A DNA stretch of 13,000 bases from UBA93 sp964477205 (GTDB lineage Archaea > Micrarchaeota > Micrarchaeia > Norongarragalinales > Norongarragalinaceae): the NCBI GenBank assembly GCA_964477205.1, contig CAYZDE010000019.1:1-13000 (forward strand), read 5' to 3'. Of this stretch, positions 12,235 to 13,000 are shown piece after piece. Made by a program: the position numbers and the translations under genes. Numbering within the stretch: position 1 is the first letter of the stretch; each line of letters opens with the position of its first letter. The notes under the pieces are model-generated. The model was not told the origin of the DNA. It saw nothing but the letters and a program-made list of their open reading frames with translations, and made no database searches.

Positions 12235-13000
12235 CTACGCCTCCTCAACGGTAACCGTTACGCTTGAAGTACAAATAACCCCGTCTAAGGTCAATGTCGG
12301 TGAATATGTGTTTGCAGGTACCGCTAGATAATTACAAGTCACAGTACAAGTTCCTGCAGTTGCCCCGCATTCTTCTAGAGAAGGTATACCTTCACTGCCA
12401 CAACTGAAAACCGGTGCAGGTATTCCTGCGAAACCCGAATAAGTCGAGGTAAGCGCGGTAGTATTTGGCGCCGTGTTATTGTAAACCGTCGTCGGGTTAG
12501 CCGAGTCTAAAGTGCAAGCAGGCGTAACCGCGGTCTCGCTCACCGTAACCTCCACACCAACACTATAATTTTCCGCGCCGTCACCAGTGAAAGTCAACAC
12601 TACTTGATTTGAGCCAACATTCAAGCCAGTAGAGTCGAACGAAAAGGATGCATTGTAACTTCCATTAACCACTAAACTCGAAGGGCAACTAATCGAGCTT
12701 GCCCATTCTTTGCTGGCATTACAGGTTATCCCGGTTAACTGCGCGTCGCCAGTATTAGTAATATTGTAATACCTTATCGTCGAATTCGACGCGGTCTTAT
12801 CCATGTCGAAAGCGTCGCTCGAAGGCGACACCGTGAACGAACTCGAAAGCGTGGACGCGGGCACGTGCACCGTCACGCTGCAAGTCACGACTCCGCCGCG
12901 CCCGGTTACCGTGTACGCCGTCGCGGTTGACTCTTGCTCGAAAACGCATTGATGGTAACCCATTTGCTGGGAGTTCAAATCGAATTCGTGCCACGAATCC
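12235..13000 (-). CDS. Paralogous secreted beta-domain protein, C-terminal part (runs off the right edge)
   Basis: The minus-strand frame is open from the right edge (first full codon at 12999) to a TAG at 12237-12235, about 255 codons. Upstream of the TTG at 12978 the frame continues as DSWHEFD, so no start is in the window. It aligns end to end with the neighbour: DSWHEFDLNSQQMGYHQC against DSWHSIELDLNFQGYYDC, SDAFDMDKTASNSTIRYYNI against TDSFTIDKSGVNPLTRYYYL, and LVVNGSYNASFSFDSTGLNV against LAINGSYNSSFSFNASNLGT. The Cys positions match too. Its C-terminal 95 residues (Cys-rich, TPACTLDS to VTVEEA) differ: there is no fibronectin domain. Many N-x-S/T sites. It ends 3 nt before the neighbour's ATG, forming an operon of two tandem duplicates. 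Confidence 0.85.
   Translation of the reverse strand, partial: DSWHEFDLNSQQMGYHQCVFEQESTATAYTVTGRGGVVTCSVTVHVPASTLSSSFTVSPSSDAFDMDKTASNSTIRYYNITNTGDAQLTGITCNASKEWASSISCPSSLVVNGSYNASFSFDSTGLNVGSNQVVLTFTGDGAENYSVGVEVTVSETAVTPACTLDSANPTTVYNNTAPNTTALTSTYSGFAGIPAPVFSCGSEGIPSLEECGATAGTCTVTCNYLAVPANTYSPTLTLDGVICTSSVTVTVEEA

Noticed and set aside
11162..12331. Plus-strand frames of 75-112 aa opposite the surface proteins
   Set aside because: They are low-complexity shadows of Ser/Thr/Ala-rich coding on the minus strand and have no start signals.
1..13000. CRISPR arrays, insertion sequences, tRNA genes, integrase or attachment sites
   Set aside because: No spaced direct repeats, transposase frames, terminal inverted repeats or tRNA T-loop/acceptor patterns were found by eye. 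Short GTTCAAATC-like strings (for example at 12973) lie inside coding frames without a cloverleaf.

Overview
The window is archaeal. It carries the conserved archaeal run L21e - RpoF (Rpb4) - DUF655 - KsgA/Dim1, a TATA-binding-protein fold, archaeal-type Trm5 and Taw1 (wyosine tRNA modification), DUF63, a PRC-barrel protein, an RqcH/NFACT relative and an archaeal-type 5S rRNA. AT-rich boxes lie about 27-33 nt upstream of many start codons, as expected for archaeal, often leaderless, transcription. Genes are short and tightly packed, with convergent ends that overlap. This suggests a compact genome, possibly a DPANN-type lineage, but the phylum is a guess. One run of exactly 100 Ns (2375-2474) marks a scaffold join.

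Layout. (1) 1-2760, minus strand: a GbsR/MarR-type regulator (cut by the N gap), then a MacB/LolD-type ABC ATPase (5' end in the gap), an exported COG1361-like beta-domain protein and a MacB-type permease leaving the left edge. The last three are translationally coupled by 4-nt overlaps (ATGA, GTGA). (2) 2834-4129: an NFACT/RqcH-like protein that lacks the C-terminal NFACT-R domain, convergent with a PRC-barrel protein. (3) 4230-5540, plus: an unrecognised 84-aa protein and Taw1. (4) 5476-6472, minus: DUF63 membrane protein and a candidate 49-aa membrane microprotein not previously delimited. (5) 6519-7541, plus: Trm5, which makes the m1G37 substrate that Taw1 uses. (6) 7538-8690, minus: a TBP-like protein with only ONE TBP repeat behind a lysine-rich tail, a stand-alone 5S rRNA gene with its own TATA box, and two small single-pass membrane proteins with charged or coiled-coil tails. 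(7) 8834-10868, plus: L21e, RpoF, DUF655, KsgA. (8) 10840-13000, minus: two tandem, diverged copies of a secreted, glycosylation-sequon-rich surface protein. The complete one is a lipoprotein ending in a fibronectin type III domain.

Most of the window is translation and transcription housekeeping (tRNA-Phe wyosine pathway, 5S rRNA, L21e, 16S dimethylation, RNA polymerase stalk, ribosome quality control), flanked by two cell-surface modules. The strongest candidate for something undescribed is the single-repeat TBP, which would need to homodimerise, or pair with another half, to make the usual saddle. Next are the NFACT protein without its R domain and the 49-aa ORF.
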